This document shows, one piece after another, positions 5,857 to 6,205 of a stretch of DNA of 6,205 nucleotides. Position numbers and translations under genes: made by a program. Origin of the DNA: an uncultured Oscillospiraceae bacterium (lineage in GTDB: Bacteria; Bacillota; Clostridia; Oscillospirales; Oscillospiraceae); the NCBI GenBank assembly GCA_900763995.1, contig CAAFMK010000162.1:1-6205 (forward strand), written 5' to 3'. The notes beneath the pieces were generated by a model, which was given only the letters and a program-made list of their open reading frames with translations, did no database searches and was not told the DNA's origin. Position 1 is the first letter of the stretch. Each line of letters begins with the position of its first letter.

Positions 5857-6138
5857 ATGTACGAAGACAAGATCCTGGTATGCAAAGAGTGCGGCAACGA
5901 GTTTACTTTTACTGCTGGTGAGCAGGAGTTCTACGCTGAGCGTGGTTTCCAGAACGAGCCCCAGCGCTGCAAGTCCTGCCGTGATGCTCGCAAGAACGCC
6001 GCTCGCGGCCCTCGTGAGTACTTCACCGCTGTGTGTGCTGCTTGCGGTGGTGAGGCTAAGGTTCCTTTTGAGCCCAAGTCTGATCGTCCCGTTTACTGCA
6101 GCGACTGCTTCGCCAAGATGCGTGAGCAGCAGGGCTGA
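5857..6138 (+). CDS. Small double zinc-ribbon protein (zf-trcl-like), function unknown
   Basis: A 93-aa soluble protein with four CxxC pairs arranged as two zinc ribbons: C9/C12 with C38/C41, and C60/C63 with C81/C84. The N-terminal half (ILVCKECGNEFTF, then EFYAERGF and PQRCKSCR) matches the probable zinc-ribbon domain known as zf-trcl, as I remember it. The second half (VCAACGGEAKVPFEP, then RPVYCSDC) is a second ribbon common in clostridial and other bacterial small proteins. Many basic residues between the ribbons (R42, R45, K46, R50, R53) would suit nucleic-acid or ribosome contact, but this is inference. The start at 5857 is set by the ribosome binding site. Codon choice is strongly biased: all eight arginines are CGT or CGC and no glycine is GGG or GGA, unlike the ruv genes, which suggests high expression. 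It lies 59 nt after the sigma gene, and the gene is complete just before the adapter sequence begins. Confidence 0.88.
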   Translation: MYEDKILVCKECGNEFTFTAGEQEFYAERGFQNEPQRCKSCRDARKNAARGPREYFTAVCAACGGEAKVPFEPKSDRPVYCSDCFAKMREQQG

Positions 6139-6144
6139 TTTATC

Positions 6145-6205
6145 AGATCGGAAGAGCACACGTCTGAACTCCAGTCACGGCTACATCTCGTATGCCGTCT
6201 TCTGC
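6145..6205 (+). other. Illumina TruSeq indexed adapter (sequencing artefact, not genomic)
   Basis: From 6145 the sequence reads AGATCGGAAGAGCACACGTC and continues as the standard TruSeq read-1 3' adapter to 6178. It is followed by the six-base index GGCTAC (6179-6184), which is TruSeq LT index 11, and then the flow-cell portion starting ATCTCGTATGCC (6185-6205). It stops three bases short of the adapter end. The last genomic base is therefore 6144 (base 6145 may come from A-tailing). This is an exact match to a known synthetic oligonucleotide, as remembered. Confidence 0.98.

Noticed and set aside
1..6144. CRISPR array, insertion sequence, tRNA, rRNA or riboswitch
   Set aside because: No regularly spaced repeats, transposase motifs, terminal inverted repeats or RNA gene signatures were seen, and glmM carries no glmS-type ribozyme in its short leader.
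5806..6159. Reverse-strand reading frame opposite the zinc-ribbon gene
   Set aside because: It begins inside the Illumina adapter, so its N-terminus is artificial, and it mirrors a well-supported + strand gene.

Overview
The window looks like the end of a contig from a Gram-positive anaerobe, most likely a clostridial bacterium of the Oscillospiraceae/Ruminococcaceae type (Flavonifractor or Pseudoflavonifractor relatives). This is inferred from protein character, AGGAGG-type ribosome binding sites, sigma-A style promoters, a SigH/Spo0H-like sigma factor and a DUF6054-type protein. No taxonomic search was possible. All seven genes lie on the + strand and are chromosomal housekeeping genes. I see no mobile element, CRISPR array, tRNA or rRNA.

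Layout. Bases 1-108 carry a good extended -10 promoter and a leader for a seven-helix Bax inhibitor-1 (BI-1/YetJ-type) membrane protein (109-825), followed by a GC-rich hairpin that is probably its terminator (841-884). After candidate promoters in 880-1013 comes a DNA-repair cluster: ruvC (1014-1535), ruvA (1581-2189), a 110-aa DUF6054-like protein of unknown function (2195-2527) and ruvB (2598-3662). glmM (3722-5080) follows 59 nt later and may belong to the same transcript. A near-consensus sigma-A promoter (5132-5160) then precedes a SigH-like sigma factor gene (5159-5797), and the last gene encodes a 93-aa double zinc-ribbon protein (5857-6138).

How the genes work together. RuvA binds Holliday junctions and loads the RuvB motor for branch migration, and RuvC resolves the junction. 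GlmM supplies glucosamine-1-phosphate for UDP-GlcNAc and cell-wall synthesis. The sigma factor probably controls entry to stationary phase or sporulation. The BI-1 protein is a putative calcium-leak/pH-sensing membrane protein, and the role of the zinc-ribbon protein is unknown.

The last 61 bases (6145-6205) are not genomic. They match the Illumina TruSeq indexed adapter, with GGCTAC (index 11) at 6179-6184, so real sequence stops at about base 6144. Apart from this artefact, the points most worth checking are the sigma-gene promoter whose -10 box overlaps the apparent start codon, an exact 9-bp inverted repeat that could sequester the ruvB start, and the DUF6054 gene placed between ruvA and ruvB. 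I found no convincing evidence of a new biological system.
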